Below, one piece after another: positions 48,235 through 59,217 of a stretch of 64,000 nt of DNA (position 1 is its first letter; each line of letters opens with the position of its first letter). Source of the DNA: Hypoxylon rubiginosum (Eukaryota > Ascomycota > Sordariomycetes > Xylariales > Hypoxylaceae); the NCBI GenBank assembly GCA_902806565.1, contig CADCXA010000031.1, positions 1,426,001-1,490,000 on the forward strand, in the 5' to 3' direction. The notes beneath the pieces were generated by a model. That model was given only the letters and a program-made list of their open reading frames with translations. It had not been told where the DNA came from and made no database searches. Made by a program: the position numbers and the translations under genes.

Positions 48235-49942
48235 ATGCCTTCGCTATTCGCCATGAAGGACGATTCGGCGTTCCCAGCCCCGAGCGCGGTGTATAACTGG
48301 AGGATATACGCTCTGGCGTTGTCCGCATCGATGGGATCAGCTATGTTCGGCTATGATTCGGCATTCATCGGCGGTGCAATCACGCTGCCTTCCTTTGTGT
48401 CGCGATTCGGACTTGGAGATTCGTCCTCGGACCTGTCGGCCGCATTGTCTGCCAATATTGTCAGCACTTTCCAAGCCGGGTGCTTCTTCGGCGCCATTTT
48501 CATATCCTACTTGGTGGAGAAGTTCGGCCGCAAGTTTCCGCTCCTAGCGTGTGGACTGGTATATAATGTCGGCACCATAGTACAGGTGGCTTCGACTGGC
48601 TCCATTGGTATGATATATGCTGGCCGAGCTTTGACAGGTAAGAGCGATTTCAATATAGATTACCCGTCTTTTAAAGGCTGTATTAACAATTTCTAGGCCT
48701 CGCAGTAGGCGCTTCAACACTTGTTGTGCCCCAATACATATCTGAATGTTCACCATCTGCGATTCGGGGACGATTGATCGGTATATTCGAGATCGTTTTA
48801 TCATTCTCTCAAATTTTAGGCTTCTGGGTCAATTATGGGGTTAATCAGAACATATCTGGCAACTCGGACGCCCAATGGAGGATCCCCTTTGTACTGCAGC
48901 TCATCCCTGGGTCTTTCCTTGTCGCATTCATGTTTCTCCAACCAGAGTCACCGCGTTGGCTCATCAAGGCTGGAAAGACAGACAAGGCGATGGAAAGTCT
49001 CTGTAAGATTCGTCGCCTACCGCTAGATGATCACTATATTGCTTGGGAAGTTAGGGCCGTTAGGGAGCAACTAGACCACGAGTCGGAATTAGGGGCCAAT
49101 CGCTCACTCCGGGGCAAGTTCAGGGAGATGCTTCAAGAAGGAAACCGCGAACGGCTAATCCTAGGGATGAGTTTGATGCTATTACAGAACCTGAGTGGCA
49201 TCAACGCCCTCAATTATTACAGTCCCACTATCTTCAAGTCCATCGGCTTTTCTGGTACCAGAGTTGGACTTCTAGCTACAGGGGTATTCGGCATCGTTAA
49301 GGCTTTGGCGACTTTGGTATACATGTGCTTTGGAATCGACAAGCTGGGCCGTCGAAAGTCTCTATTGATCGGCTCGACTGGCGCACTAGTAGCGATGTTC
49401 TATCTTGGTGGGTACTCGAAGGTGTCTGGCTCTTTTAGCCACACTGTCGTGCAAGATGGTGGTGCTTACGTCGCTATCGTTATGATCTACGTATTCAGTG
49501 TTTTCTACGCTATGTCTTGGAATGGTATTCCTTGGATATTTTGGTAAGTTCGTCGTCTCCAAACCTATCAACTCCTGCTGATCAATATAGTGCTGAGGTG
49601 TTCCCGACGGGGATTCGATCGATATCTCTCGTATTCACTACATGTACACAGTGGTTGTGCCAGTTCATCATTGTGTACTCTACGCCATACATGATGAAGA
49701 ACATCACATATGGGACATTTATATTCTTTGGGTCTTCCTTAGTAGTCGGACTCTTCGTAGTGTTCTTGTTTATTCCGGAGACGAAAGGTCTTTCCTTGGA
49801 GGATATGGACGTCTTGTTCAATATTAAGGGGCTTGCCGCCACCCAGCGAAAGAAAGCAGATGATATAATTGCTTCTCAACGAGATGCTGAGAATGTGGTC
49901 GACATCAAGGACACAGAAGATTTTGAGATTAAGGATGTGTAA
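48235..49942 (+). CDS. MFS sugar-type transporter, quinate permease-like
   Basis: Three exons (48235-48637, 48697-49543, 49591-49942) give 534 codons, 533 residues with about 12 membrane helices. Sugar-porter signatures are present: MFGYDSAFIGGAITLPSF in helix 1, VEKFGRKFPLLACGLVYNVG, VPQYISECSPSAIRGRLIG, FLQPESPRWLIKAGKTDKAM, LQNLSGINALNYYSPTIFKS, and FIPETKGLSLEDMDVLF at the end. The WRIPFVLQLIPGS and LCKIRRLPLDDHYIAWEV stretches resemble the fungal quinate permeases QutD/Qa-y more than hexose carriers. A quinate/shikimate-dehydrogenase-like gene lies about 0.9 kb downstream in the same direction, which supports a quinate or shikimate substrate. Without biochemical data, other cyclic polyols or sugars remain possible. 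Confidence 0.87.
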
Positions 49943-50045
49943 CTCAGTTAAGTAGCGGTTTCTCCACGAATGTAGTAAGGCGATAATTTAAATACCTGCC
50001 TGCCCTTTTAGAGTGGGCGATAGCCTAGAAACTCTCACTAAATGT

Positions 50046-50401
50046 TCCGTAATCTAAGACTCTAAAACCTAGCCCTAACGTAGCTGTAATTACAGTGGGC
50101 TATAGGGCGCCTGAGCCCTGTAACGCACCAAAGGCTTACAAGGCACCAGAGCCTTATATTACAACCCCTATACGTACAGCGCACTTCAAATGTCCCAACT
50201 TATTCTTGTAATTTCTTGTCGCTGGAATTCGCTGTATTCAGAATGCGCTGTAGCTAGAAATTGGTACCTACGTAGGGGGGTTGCAATATAAGGCTTTGAC
50301 ATATTACAGGGCTTTGGTACAGGGCTTGCAGGGCTTTAAGTGCCCTATAGCTCACTGTAACTAAAGATTATGCTCAATTCTCGGACTCAAATTACGTAAT
50401 C
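50046..50401. mobile_element. Palindromic MITE-like element, copy 2
   Basis: About 355 bp, clearly the same family as 41278-41659. Shared blocks include GGGCTATAGGGCGCCTGAGC, ATTACAACCCCTATACG, a GAATGCGCTGTAGCTAGAA centre, GGGGGGTTGCAATATAAGGC, TACAGGGCTTTGGTACAGGG and TGCCCTATAGCTCACTGTAA. Its outer right end, GCTCAATTCTCGGACTCAAA then TTACGTAAT, matches the reverse complement of the left end of copy 1. Non-coding. It lies between the permease and the dehydrogenase. Confidence 0.75.
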
Positions 50402-50492
50402 TGTGTCTTTAAGTTTAAACCCAGTTATGCTTAATCCGACCCACTAAATCATGAATAAGGGGATCGGAATGTAGAGACTCGGGTTACGTAAT
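50391..50492. mobile_element. Truncated MITE-like unit sharing an end with copy 2
   Basis: Starting at the ATTACGTAAT that ends copy 2, the sequence TAATCTGTGTCTTTAAGTTT resembles the left end of copy 1 (TAATCTGCGTCTCTGAATTG). It finishes with AGAGACTCGGGTTACGTAAT, again an end of the family. The inner arms are missing. This looks like a deletion derivative abutting copy 2. Confidence 0.5.
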
Positions 50493-50877
50493 GTATCAAG
50501 TGAGACTCAAGAGGCAGGTTAGCAGTGTGAAACCCCCTGCTTATGTCAGCAATTAAAGTCCTATGATATACGCACTTGATAGAACACTGCCTATAACTTG
50601 CTAGATATCAAATACTTCCCTTTAAATTAAGACTGAAATAAATATCGCATCTAAGTGATTCCAAGTGGTAGTGCTTGAGTGGTGGATCGGATTAGATAAG
50701 CAGTTAATGGGTCTTCAGACAAATTTCGCATTGCAACATCATCCAAGAAAATTCAAGTTTTTTACTGCACAGGAATCCAAGCTACGTTAAACATTACGAC
50801 CAATTCGCCCATGTAATACTTCAGCTTTTGTATCTATACGTCACTAATCCCGACGCCCCCGGACGAGATACTACAGA

Positions 50878-51855
50878 ATGGATGTTAATGACCAGTCCGA
50901 AGATATTCTTCAATCTTCCTACCGATATGGAACCTCTACAGTGAATCAGTCAGTCCGTTCACAGCAGCTGCGAACTTTTCTTTTTGGTTACCCACTCCAC
51001 AACTCCTTGGCGCCTCTGTTGCATACCAAACTCTTCGAAGGACTCTCCATACCGTGGACTTACTCTCCCATGGAAACGCAAGATGCTTCGAAGTTCATGC
51101 CATGTCTAAAGGCACCGGGCGTCATTGGCTGTGCGGTGACCATGCCGTACAAGGTCGCCATGATGTCAGCTGTCGACGAGGTGACGGCTGAGGCTAAGAT
51201 TATTGGTGCCATCAACACCGTGTTCATTCGCAATGGAGCCGATGGACGCCCCAGGTATATCGGAACCAATACCGATTGCATCGGAGTACGAGAAGCCTTC
51301 TTGCAAAACTTTCCAGATGTGCTCAATCATTCGACCGGAAAGCCTGGCCTGGTGATTGGCGGGGGAGGGGCCTGTAGGTCCTCGATATACGCTCTTTGGA
51401 AGTGGCTGGGAGCCAGTATGATATATCTGGTCAATCGGCTTGAAAGTGAGGTCATTGATGTGATTCAATCCTTAAATACTGCCGGATTTGAAGGGGAACT
51501 CATTCACGTATCTTCAGTAGAGATGGCTGAAACTCTGGAATCGCCAGCTCTTATCATCGGTACAATCCCTGACTTTCCGCCGAAAGAAAAAGGGGAAGTC
51601 ACAACGAGAAGCATTGTAAACAAATTTCTATCACGGGAGAAAAAAGGCTACGTGTTGGAGATGTGCTATCATCCTAGGCCAAGGACTGAGTTTTTCGAGA
51701 TTGCTATTGAGGCCGGATGGGGAGTTCTATATGGGACGGAGGCAATGATCTATCAAGGTGTTGCCCAGCAGGTCTTGTGGACAGAACTACCTCTAGAAAG
51801 GTTTAATCTAGAGGAGGTGAAGCGGGCTATTTCTGATATGATAGAGAAACCGTAG
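50878..51855 (+). CDS. Quinate/shikimate dehydrogenase-like enzyme
   Basis: Intronless gene for 325 residues. The catalytic domain reads FLFGYPLHNSLAPLLHTKLF, GVIGCAVTMPYKVAMMSAVD with the active-site lysine, and IIGAINTVF and IGTNTDCIGVREAF with the conserved N and D that bind the substrate. The nucleotide domain carries the glycine-rich loop LVIGGGGACRSSIYALWKWL, followed by YLVNRLESEV, where the NR pair is typical for NADP-type shikimate dehydrogenases. C-terminal WGVLYGTEAMIYQGVAQQVL matches the family's last helix. Fungi have the AROM pentafunctional enzyme for biosynthesis, so a stand-alone copy next to a permease suggests quinate/shikimate catabolism (QutB/Qa-3-like) or secondary metabolism. 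It forms a head-to-tail pair with the permease, separated by MITE sequence. Confidence 0.87.
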   Translation: MDVNDQSEDILQSSYRYGTSTVNQSVRSQQLRTFLFGYPLHNSLAPLLHTKLFEGLSIPWTYSPMETQDASKFMPCLKAPGVIGCAVTMPYKVAMMSAVDEVTAEAKIIGAINTVFIRNGADGRPRYIGTNTDCIGVREAFLQNFPDVLNHSTGKPGLVIGGGGACRSSIYALWKWLGASMIYLVNRLESEVIDVIQSLNTAGFEGELIHVSSVEMAETLESPALIIGTIPDFPPKEKGEVTTRSIVNKFLSREKKGYVLEMCYHPRPRTEFFEIAIEAGWGVLYGTEAMIYQGVAQQVLWTELPLERFNLEEVKRAISDMIEKP

Positions 51856-52569
51856 CATACGAAAGGGATGATAACAGACAAGGGAAAAGCATTCTTCCAA
51901 ATTTTCCATGCTGTCTTTAGTTACATCTTAGGTGATGAGTCTTTCCCCTGAGTAATAGATGACTCTATTCCAATCACCCAGAAGGTAATATAGAAGGTAG
52001 CGAGTCAGATCAGAAAGATATCAGTATGTAAAGCCCAGGCCAAGTACCTAACCCACCGAGATACCTAGGGAGGTAGGTAATATTTGAAGGTGGATAGTTC
52101 AATAAGGGGTAATAGGTATGAGCTTCCCAGTACATTGATATATCACTTGATGATTTGGTTTATGAAACTGTAGCTGTACCTAGGTGCCTACCAGGTACCT
52201 ACCTAATCTCAAGTTAGTACTATACCACGTGTGCGTCACAAAGTCATCCTTTCACGAGCCGGATCTTAGTCATTTACCATTCTGAACGATTTTCTCAAGT
52301 AACTACCCCATCTATAATATCCATGTACTAAATTATTTGCCTTGAGGGACCTATTCCATCAGAAAGGGTACTATCACGGCTACGTTTACCTGGTGTCTAG
52401 GGAACATACTCTCAACGTCGCCTCTAGAATAGATAGGCCTACTTGCATGCCTAATGTAGTGTAACTAGCCGACATTTTCCATCTTGTTGGTGTAATCAAG
52501 GGAGAATACTCTAGTTAAATTGTTACCGATTTCATATCCTATGTGAATACATCTTCGGGGTCGAGTCGA
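51856..52569. other. Intergenic region rich in TACCTAGGTA-type palindromes
   Basis: It lies between convergent genes. GAGATACCTAGGGAGGTAGG at about 52059 and GTACCTAGGTGCCTACCAGG at 52176 belong to the dispersed palindrome family. No gene is seen. Confidence 0.5.
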
Positions 52570-53411
52570 TCATTGATACCCGTTAACAATGTCATTTTCC
52601 ACGTCCCTGTTCTTCATGAAGTGTACGAACTCTTTGTCTGAGTATTGGTCAGCCAGGGGTAGAAAATCCACATTTACTTTGGACTTAACTCACAGCTCAG
52701 CTTTCCTTCTCCGTCCACGTTGTTGACTAGTTGGTCAACCTCAGCATCACTGACAGATTCTCCTAGACCCGCCATCAATTGACGAAATTGGCTCTGTGTG
52801 ATAGAGCCCTTCAGGGAAGGCTCAAACTGTTTCCACGCATTGGCATACTCTGCATCTTCATCCGCTGGTGGATACAGCTGTCCCGTCATCATGGTGATGA
52901 ATTCTACTACACATTAGTCCCTTTAGTCCAGATCGTATACACGTCCTCGCCTGCAGCGATGTGCCCCCGAGATTTAGGAGCATGGCAATAAATATAAATC
53001 TTACCGTTGAAGCTGATTGTGCCGTCGCCATCGATATCAACCTCTTGAATAATTATTTTGACCTCTTCCTCTGTAGGTATTTTACCAGGGCTCTGAGACA
53101 GTACTTTCGCAAACTCTTCAACACTTATGTTGCCTAGTGAGACCGTTTGAGTTCATCAGCAAATAGTTTAAGCACACATATGTTCTTTGTTGTGTAGATA
53201 GAGGCACTAACCGCCCTTGTCTGTATCCTATTATGCAGTTCTATTAACATTTACTTTCCCGAGCGGACACTGGACTCAAGACAGGCACTCACATATGAAT
53301 CGAAGAGCTCCTTGAAGACTTGGATCTCCTCTGCTGACAATTCTCTAGCCTATTCGTTCAATTTAGCGACGTCCGATTTGACCTCTGACCCTATGACACC
53401 GGTCTTACCAT
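52570..53411 (-). CDS. Calmodulin-like EF-hand protein
   Basis: Six exons (53411-53409, 53349-53293, 53227-53212, 53133-53005, 52903-52694, 52637-52570) give 483 bases, 160 residues. The start codon alone forms the coding part of exon 1, as in fungal calmodulin genes, and exon 3 is a 16-bp microexon. The protein starts MARELSAEEIQVFKELFDSY. EF loop 1 is DTDKGGNISVEE, loop 2 is the canonical DIDGDGTISFNE, loop 3 (EPSLKGSITQSQ) has lost its acidic start and probably binds no calcium, and loop 4 is DGEGKLSYKE. The central linker MMTGQLYPPADEDAEYANAW is longer and less helical than in calmodulin. It is therefore a divergent calmodulin-like calcium sensor, or a myosin/centrin-type light chain, not calmodulin itself. 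Every junction was checked for frame. Confidence 0.87.
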
Positions 53412-55262
53412 CTTGAATTTTGGCGGGAATCTGAAAATGATGTGCAAGTAACTGGTATAATTGAGTGAAAATTGAACAGCGTGAAAAGGTCACATATAAA
53501 TGTGCGTAAGTCACGTAAGTCAACGGCGAGGTAGACGAATGTAGTAACGCTCGGATGCTAGGTGCCTGCTTGAAACCTAGCCGAGTTCCAGACTAAGTTA
53601 GAAATTTTTGGTAGAATGCATGATCGACACAGGCATGACACGAGCCTACAAATCAAATCAACAAGGGACGATCCATAATTATCACTTGCATTTCCTAAGC
53701 GGACCCCTTGCAGTACGTACACGTGTAGCAAGTGCAGCAGGGGCAGGAAATCCACAAGGTCTAAGGGGTACGGGGCAATGTCTGGGCCGAAGCGTTCGGA
53801 ATAGGCGAATGAGGCTCCTAACGACGCCGTTTAACTTGGCGACTACACATACCTTCTATTCGCGTATGTAAGACAAGTTGGAAGGTAGCATACGTAGGTA
53901 CCTACCTAAAATAGGCAGAGCCCACAGAATACAGGTAATACAATATAAGCCTCAAAGTTCAGATAATTCACGATAGCTTCATAACTAACTACCGTGGATC
54001 AATAACCGCAAGCACAACTACTGGATCATACCCTTATTTAAACTTAGGTATAAAAATATTAGGAACGATCTCAATTCCTGAATCAGATTAGTAAATACCA
54101 CATAACTTTCGTTCACTACCTATTTAGGTATGTAACTAAAACGCTGTGATATACCTTCTCTTAGTGGCCTGTGCCCGCAAAATGGCTTGCCTTGATGAGA
54201 TAGTAATAGATAAGCTAATATGATACTAAATAGCTATATGCCGTAATACTTTTCCATATAACATTGAATATAATTATAGTTACACTTTATATTTATACGA
54301 GTTAAATTGTAGCTTTTAAGCCCGGAGAGTTGTTCGTGTTATATAAGTCGCCCTTATCTTGATTACTCCCCTTATAGTTAAAATGAGACTTCTGCGACTT
54401 GATTTTGCTATGGTTACCTTAGGAGGTAGGTAAGAGGTACTTTGGAGTATAATTGGGAGTATAATTCTGATTTGAGAGCTCACATTTAACATAAAGCTCT
54501 CATGATGGTGGTAGTATGGTAATACGAATCACCTTTCTGGCATATTTAGGAGGTAGGTGTTCGTGAGTCCGGATTGAAAATATTTTACATTTCGAAGCGC
54601 CCTTTTGGTAACATGTCCCCCAATATAAGACTAATCAAGAACAATTCAAATATAAGGCAACCAACCAATGACATGCAATAAAGGTACCTAGGTAGTTCAG
54701 AAGAGGCCAATGTTAGCACCTATCTGGCGTTATGTTAGTTCTCCGACTTTTGATTTACTGCGGAGGCCAGGCCATATACCTACAATACGGCAAGATAATT
54801 CTAGGAACAGAAGGGATCAGCCGTAATATATTGGAGCTGTACTCCCCGAAGCTAAAGGGGGCCACTAAGATACGCTGTGAGGTAGTACCGCTGTTCGAGC
54901 CTGCATACTGATGGTCCCCTGAGTGCAGATATCGTGGGGTCCATAAGCATGTTGAAGAAATTTTTAGCGAAACAGCAGGGTCAGATTCAAGCCTCGCCTG
55001 CCGCTCGCCGCGAAATCATACTACCGGTACCTATATGAGGTAGGTATAGTATGTAGCACAGCCTTGGCGGCCGTCCAATGTGGCTATTTGTGTTTCCTGG
55101 CTAGTTCAAACCAAATGTTTCGTCCCTTTTCCCTTCCCCTCGATCTATTACCTACCTCTGACTCTTCTTCAATTCACAGCATCGACGTTTTACCATCATG
55201 CTTATTTCTAGGGAAACCCTCCCCGCTTCTTGCTACGATACGTGCAGTAGGTACCTAACATA
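53412..55262. other. AT-rich intergenic region
   Basis: It is 1.85 kb with no supported gene; 53880-54700 is AT-rich and carries several CCTAGGTA-type palindromes (53895-53904, 54682-54695). An 87-codon frame at 53608-53871 lacks features. Confidence 0.5.
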
Positions 55263-56367
55263 ATGTATTTCTGGAGATATATTCTTATTGGCCTTATTCA
55301 AATAGACAACGCATATCTTGAAGCGCAACGTACTGGAAAGATACCAGCTTTGTGTGAATCTGGTTCGCCATTCCGGGCGTATGTCGAGGCATGCAACTCA
55401 TGCTCTGCTGAGGATGTTGATACGTCCTCTAATATCACCGATACATGGCTGCCACTTCTTGAGCCATACCTTGATTACTGCGAAGCTCAGGGCTCATTTA
55501 CATTATCACCTATAACTTCACCATCTGTTGGCTCCATCAACTTTGTTGTCGTGTCGACTGAAATTCCTTGGTAGGTCCATAGTGAAACTTTCGAAACATC
55601 CCTTGTGCCGCAGCTAGAAGGAAAGTATTGGTTGGTCTGTGCTAATTTTCTGGTAGTATGTCCTGCGTTTTGCTTCACCTTTTCTGTAATACGCGGCCTC
55701 ACTAAGCTAGAAATCATACATCACTTGTATTATTCCTTGGAGTTAATTGTCTGGCAGTTACAACGACTATAGGCAGTGTTCCGACAACTTGGACATTTCC
55801 AACTGTAGTTACCAGAAACGTCAGCTCTCCAATCCCCGCCACAGCAATTATTACCGTCACGACGGCCTTGGAAGGAGAACTATAGACCTTGACTTTTACA
55901 ACAGCTTATGCTCAGTTACCAAGCGACTTTACAGCGCAGATAACCAATGCGGTTACGAGTGGTATGCACCATATCTACCTACCATATGTATACGATGAGG
56001 TATTGCTTGTCAAGCTAACATAGAGATATAAAGTGCAATTCCAAGACCTACTAGCACAGAGTTCGTACAGTCTCAGAATCGGGCTTGGGTTGCTGGTCCT
56101 GTCGTTGGTGGACTAGCAGGGCTTTTGATTGCCGGGATAGGGAGTTTGTTCCTATGGCGTCGTAAACGGAAGCGGTTGACTGAATCTGAGTTGCATGGTG
56201 ACTCAGCAATCAAGTCAGAGATGGATGTTCCTAACCATCCACGTGAACTTGAGGCAAACAATCCCCTGGTAGATCACCACGAGCCACAAGAACTCCCCGC
56301 GGATGGAAATGACCAACTACGTACAAATGTCCCTGGGCACCTTAGCAAAGCGGCACATGCTTGTTGA
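55263..56367 (+). pseudogene. Single-pass membrane protein gene with an in-frame stop
   Basis: The first exon reads ILIGLIQIDNAYLEAQRTGK, then FRAYVEACNSCSAEDVDTSS and LLEPYLDYCEAQG, matching a fungal family with a short extracellular Cys-containing part and a Thr-rich stalk. A second block from about 55759 reads VTTTIGSVPTTWTFPTVVTR, TAIITVTTALEGEL, then TAG at 55883-55885, then directly TLTFTTAYAQLPSDFTAQIT in the same frame. The last exon has a membrane helix (AGPVVGGLAGLLIAGIGSLF) followed by WRRKRKR and a tail with PRELEANNPLVDHHEPQELP. The TAG would be a single C-to-T change from CAG. The junction of the first two blocks was not resolved. Either a recent pseudogene or a stop bypassed by readthrough or an unseen splice. 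Confidence 0.55.
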
Positions 56368-57182
56368 TTCCCATGGTCGTTTTCGGTCGGCCTCTGAATG
56401 CGGATGTTTAGTGCAAAGGGTGTGAGGAGGAATCTCCTATTAGGTTTCTATTTCCCGAATACGAGTTAGCATTTGGCCTGTTTGGATATGATGGAAACGT
56501 TGGTACACTAAAGAGATATCCAATACATTGAGATGATAGCGTTTAGTTCGGGGTGTGGGTGCTAGTTCAACGTTGTAAGGTATCTTTGTAAGGGGATTGG
56601 AGTCTGAGAATATATGCGGACTCAAACACCAAACGAACTAGGGTAAATAATTATGTGTTGGAGACTCCCGCAAGGTTTTGAGTCCTCCTTAGCAGTATTT
56701 CAACATCTACAGCTAATGAGAGCGGTCGTTCAGTAGAGCGAAACTGACAACGACGAATAGAATAGTAGGTGGTAGCTGCCTGATGTTGTCCCCAAAGCGA
56801 TTGTTAACCACGGGGTGGCTCTTCTAACCGGCATTTCATACCTCTACCAATGGAACCGGACTAGGGGTCTGAGATTGATTTGAATTTAGACGATTTAAAT
56901 CCCCTATATCGCCAGGTTACATTTGATCTGGCTACCTCTCTTGGTCGTTTGTGTATGGATACTCAATTAGCCGAGACCAAACTCCGGACCACCTAAATGT
57001 GAACCCCCAAAGCCTCTACATTATCCTGGTCGGTATTCGGTTTTGGCTTCAAGGTACTTATAGCGTCAGATTTATATAAATATGGTCTGCCACGTTCCAA
57101 TGGTATCTAGACTTGTTGAACTCGCCACACCTATCGGGCTTTTGGCACCAACATCTAATCGACCTACCTACCAAGCATCATC
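56368..57182. other. Intergenic region upstream of the CE1 esterase gene
   Basis: It contains the esterase promoter with its TATA box. No gene is seen. Confidence 0.5.
57073..57083 (+). promoter_or_regulatory. TATA box of the CE1 esterase gene
   Basis: TATATAAATAT lies about 110 bp before the start codon, a strong TATA match. Confidence 0.5.
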
Positions 57183-58190
57183 ATGCGTGGAATCACTGCT
57201 TCAGGCGTATTAGCCGCCTTGCTCTCCTCGTCGGCGACGACGTATGCGGCGTTAACGCAGGTTTCGAACTGGGGCGAGAACCCAACGAGCTTGGACATGG
57301 CCGTCTATATGCCTTCCAAACTGGCCGAGAAGCCAGCAATCGTTCTTGCCGTAAGTTGTAATGTTGCCTGATGATGGCATAAATGTTAATGAGAAAATGA
57401 ACAGCTGCACTACTGCGGCGGAACTGGGCCGGCATACTACCAGATGGCGAATTATGACCGTTATGCCGACGCACAAGGCTTTATTGTCATATACCCGTCG
57501 ACTAAGAAGGATAGCAACTGCTGGGTAAGTTTGACTTCAGGACGATGACCCTCTTACTGGTCACGGGTCGGCTAACGCGTGATTATACAGGATGTCGCTT
57601 CGACGAAGACTCTTACCAACAATGGTGGAGGTGACAGCACTGGACTAGTCAACATGGTCAAGTACTTGATTAAGACGTACAACGCAGACCCGACCAAGAT
57701 ATACGCTACGGGCTCTTCGTCTGGCTGCATGATGACGAACGTGCTACTAGCGGTCTATCCCGACGTTTTTGCCGCCGGTTCCTGCTACTCCGGCGTCGCG
57801 GCGGGCTGTCTCGCCGGCTCTCCAGGGTCGAGCCCGCAGAGCGCCGACCCCAAATGCGCGAGCGGTCAAAATGTAAAGACCGGGGCAGAATGGGCGACGC
57901 AGGTGAAGGCCATGTATCCTAGCTTCAACGGGTCGTACCCTCGCATGCAGACGCTCCACGGCACAGCAGATCACTTCGTCGAGTATTACAACCTCGCGGA
58001 GCAGCTCAAGGAGTGGTCCGCTCTCCTAGGCGCCGAATTTAGCCAGAACGTCACTAATACCCCTCAGTCGGGCTATACGAAGATGGTCTATGGAGATGGC
58101 ACCAAATTGGTTGGCTACTCTGCGGCGAATGTTGGTCACACGGTGCCCGTGCACCCCGATCTTGACATGGCTTGGTTTGGCCTGGCGTGA
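57183..58190 (+). CDS. Secreted acetylxylan esterase-like enzyme, carbohydrate esterase family 1
   Basis: Three exons (57183-57350, 57405-57524, 57591-58190) give 888 bases, 295 residues. A signal peptide (MRGITASGVLAALLSSSATT) leads into a polyhydroxybutyrate-depolymerase-type fold: VSNWGENPTSLDMAVYMPSK, ALHYCGGTGPAYYQMANYDR formed across the first junction, GFIVIYPST, then IYATGSSSGCMMTNVLLAVY with the GxSxG nucleophile (G-S-S-S-G), FAAGSCYSGVAAGCLAG, LHGTADHFVEYYN supplying the acidic residue, and NVGHTVPVHPDLDMAWFGL with the histidine. These match fungal acetylxylan esterases (AxeA) that deacetylate xylan; feruloyl esterases of the same family are a less likely alternative. There is no carbohydrate-binding module. 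It fits with the mannosidase and galactosidase as part of a plant-cell-wall set. Confidence 0.9.
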
Positions 58191-59217
58191 TGGAATAGCT
58201 TCTTGTAGACTTGATATACTTATTCAATTACCCGTCGGGATGGACCAGTGAGAGTGACGAATGCAATCGTTTACCTAGGTGAGTGTTTTTGGTCGGATAA
58301 ATAAGAATTTCCCAAAGTAGAGAATGACAATGAAGTAACTAGACGAGAATAGTTATTTAGTCATATATTGTAACATTACACCGTTCTGGGCATGTGAGGA
58401 TGAAGATATCAGTCTAATCTCGAAGCAGTGGACATTCGTAGAAGACATCACGTCCCCCTTTTTACCCCACGGGGAATTACCTGCTTACCTACCTAAGATA
58501 GGTAATTTGGTGGCTGGTCCAACACCTTGATTCTGTATGGCCTTAGACGTCCCAACAGGAAATGTTCTTATCTATGGTTTTGGGAGCTTCTAACAGGATG
58601 ATACCAGGTACCTAATAGGAAACATTGCGCGGCCGATAGGGATGGCTTGAAATCAAGACGCGCACGCTCGGGTAGCAAGGTGTCCTCGGCTGCTTGTAGA
58701 TACCTACCTTATAGGCGAGTGCCATTATCTTTGAAAACGGGAGAGAACAGATGGAGGAGGGGCCATTTGAGATGTTAAATTTGCCTACTTTGCTTTATCC
58801 AGCGTTGTGTTTGAAGAGACATTCATAAGTCGAAATCTTTTTCTTGGCAAATGAGGGGCTTTTTACATGCGAAGCCGATTACATTATGTAGTACTGTGTA
58901 CCTACCTCGTAGGTACCTGGTGAGCTACAAGATGTCGACCATTGAAATGAAGATATCTTCATAGCATTCGGAAAGCATCCAAGTGAAAAGAGGATATGGA
59001 TTATGTATGTGGAATTATTTAAATATTTAAATGGTCATGATGCTTATGAGCCCATAATGAGACGTCTTAGCCCTCGGATTTCCATAGCGCCTACTAAATG
59101 AATTCTAGAATACCACTGGCAGGCAACCCGTCAGCTCGCCGGGCTGGAATGCTAGAATATGCGTAAAGGGGTGATAGCTCTAAATGGTCACCCGTACCAA
59201 TCCGTTCTTACCCCTGC
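58191..59217. other. Intergenic region between CE1 esterase and M20 genes
   Basis: It lies between two convergent genes. Several CCTACCTA/TAGGTACC tracts occur (58489-58505, 58897-58920). No gene is seen. Confidence 0.5.

Larger units (their letters stand above)
49943..50877. other. Intergenic region between permease and dehydrogenase genes, carrying MITE copies
   Basis: The region holds MITE copy 2 (50046-50401) and an adjoining truncated unit (50391-50492). The remaining 380 bp before the dehydrogenase ATG must contain its promoter. No other gene is seen. Confidence 0.6.
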
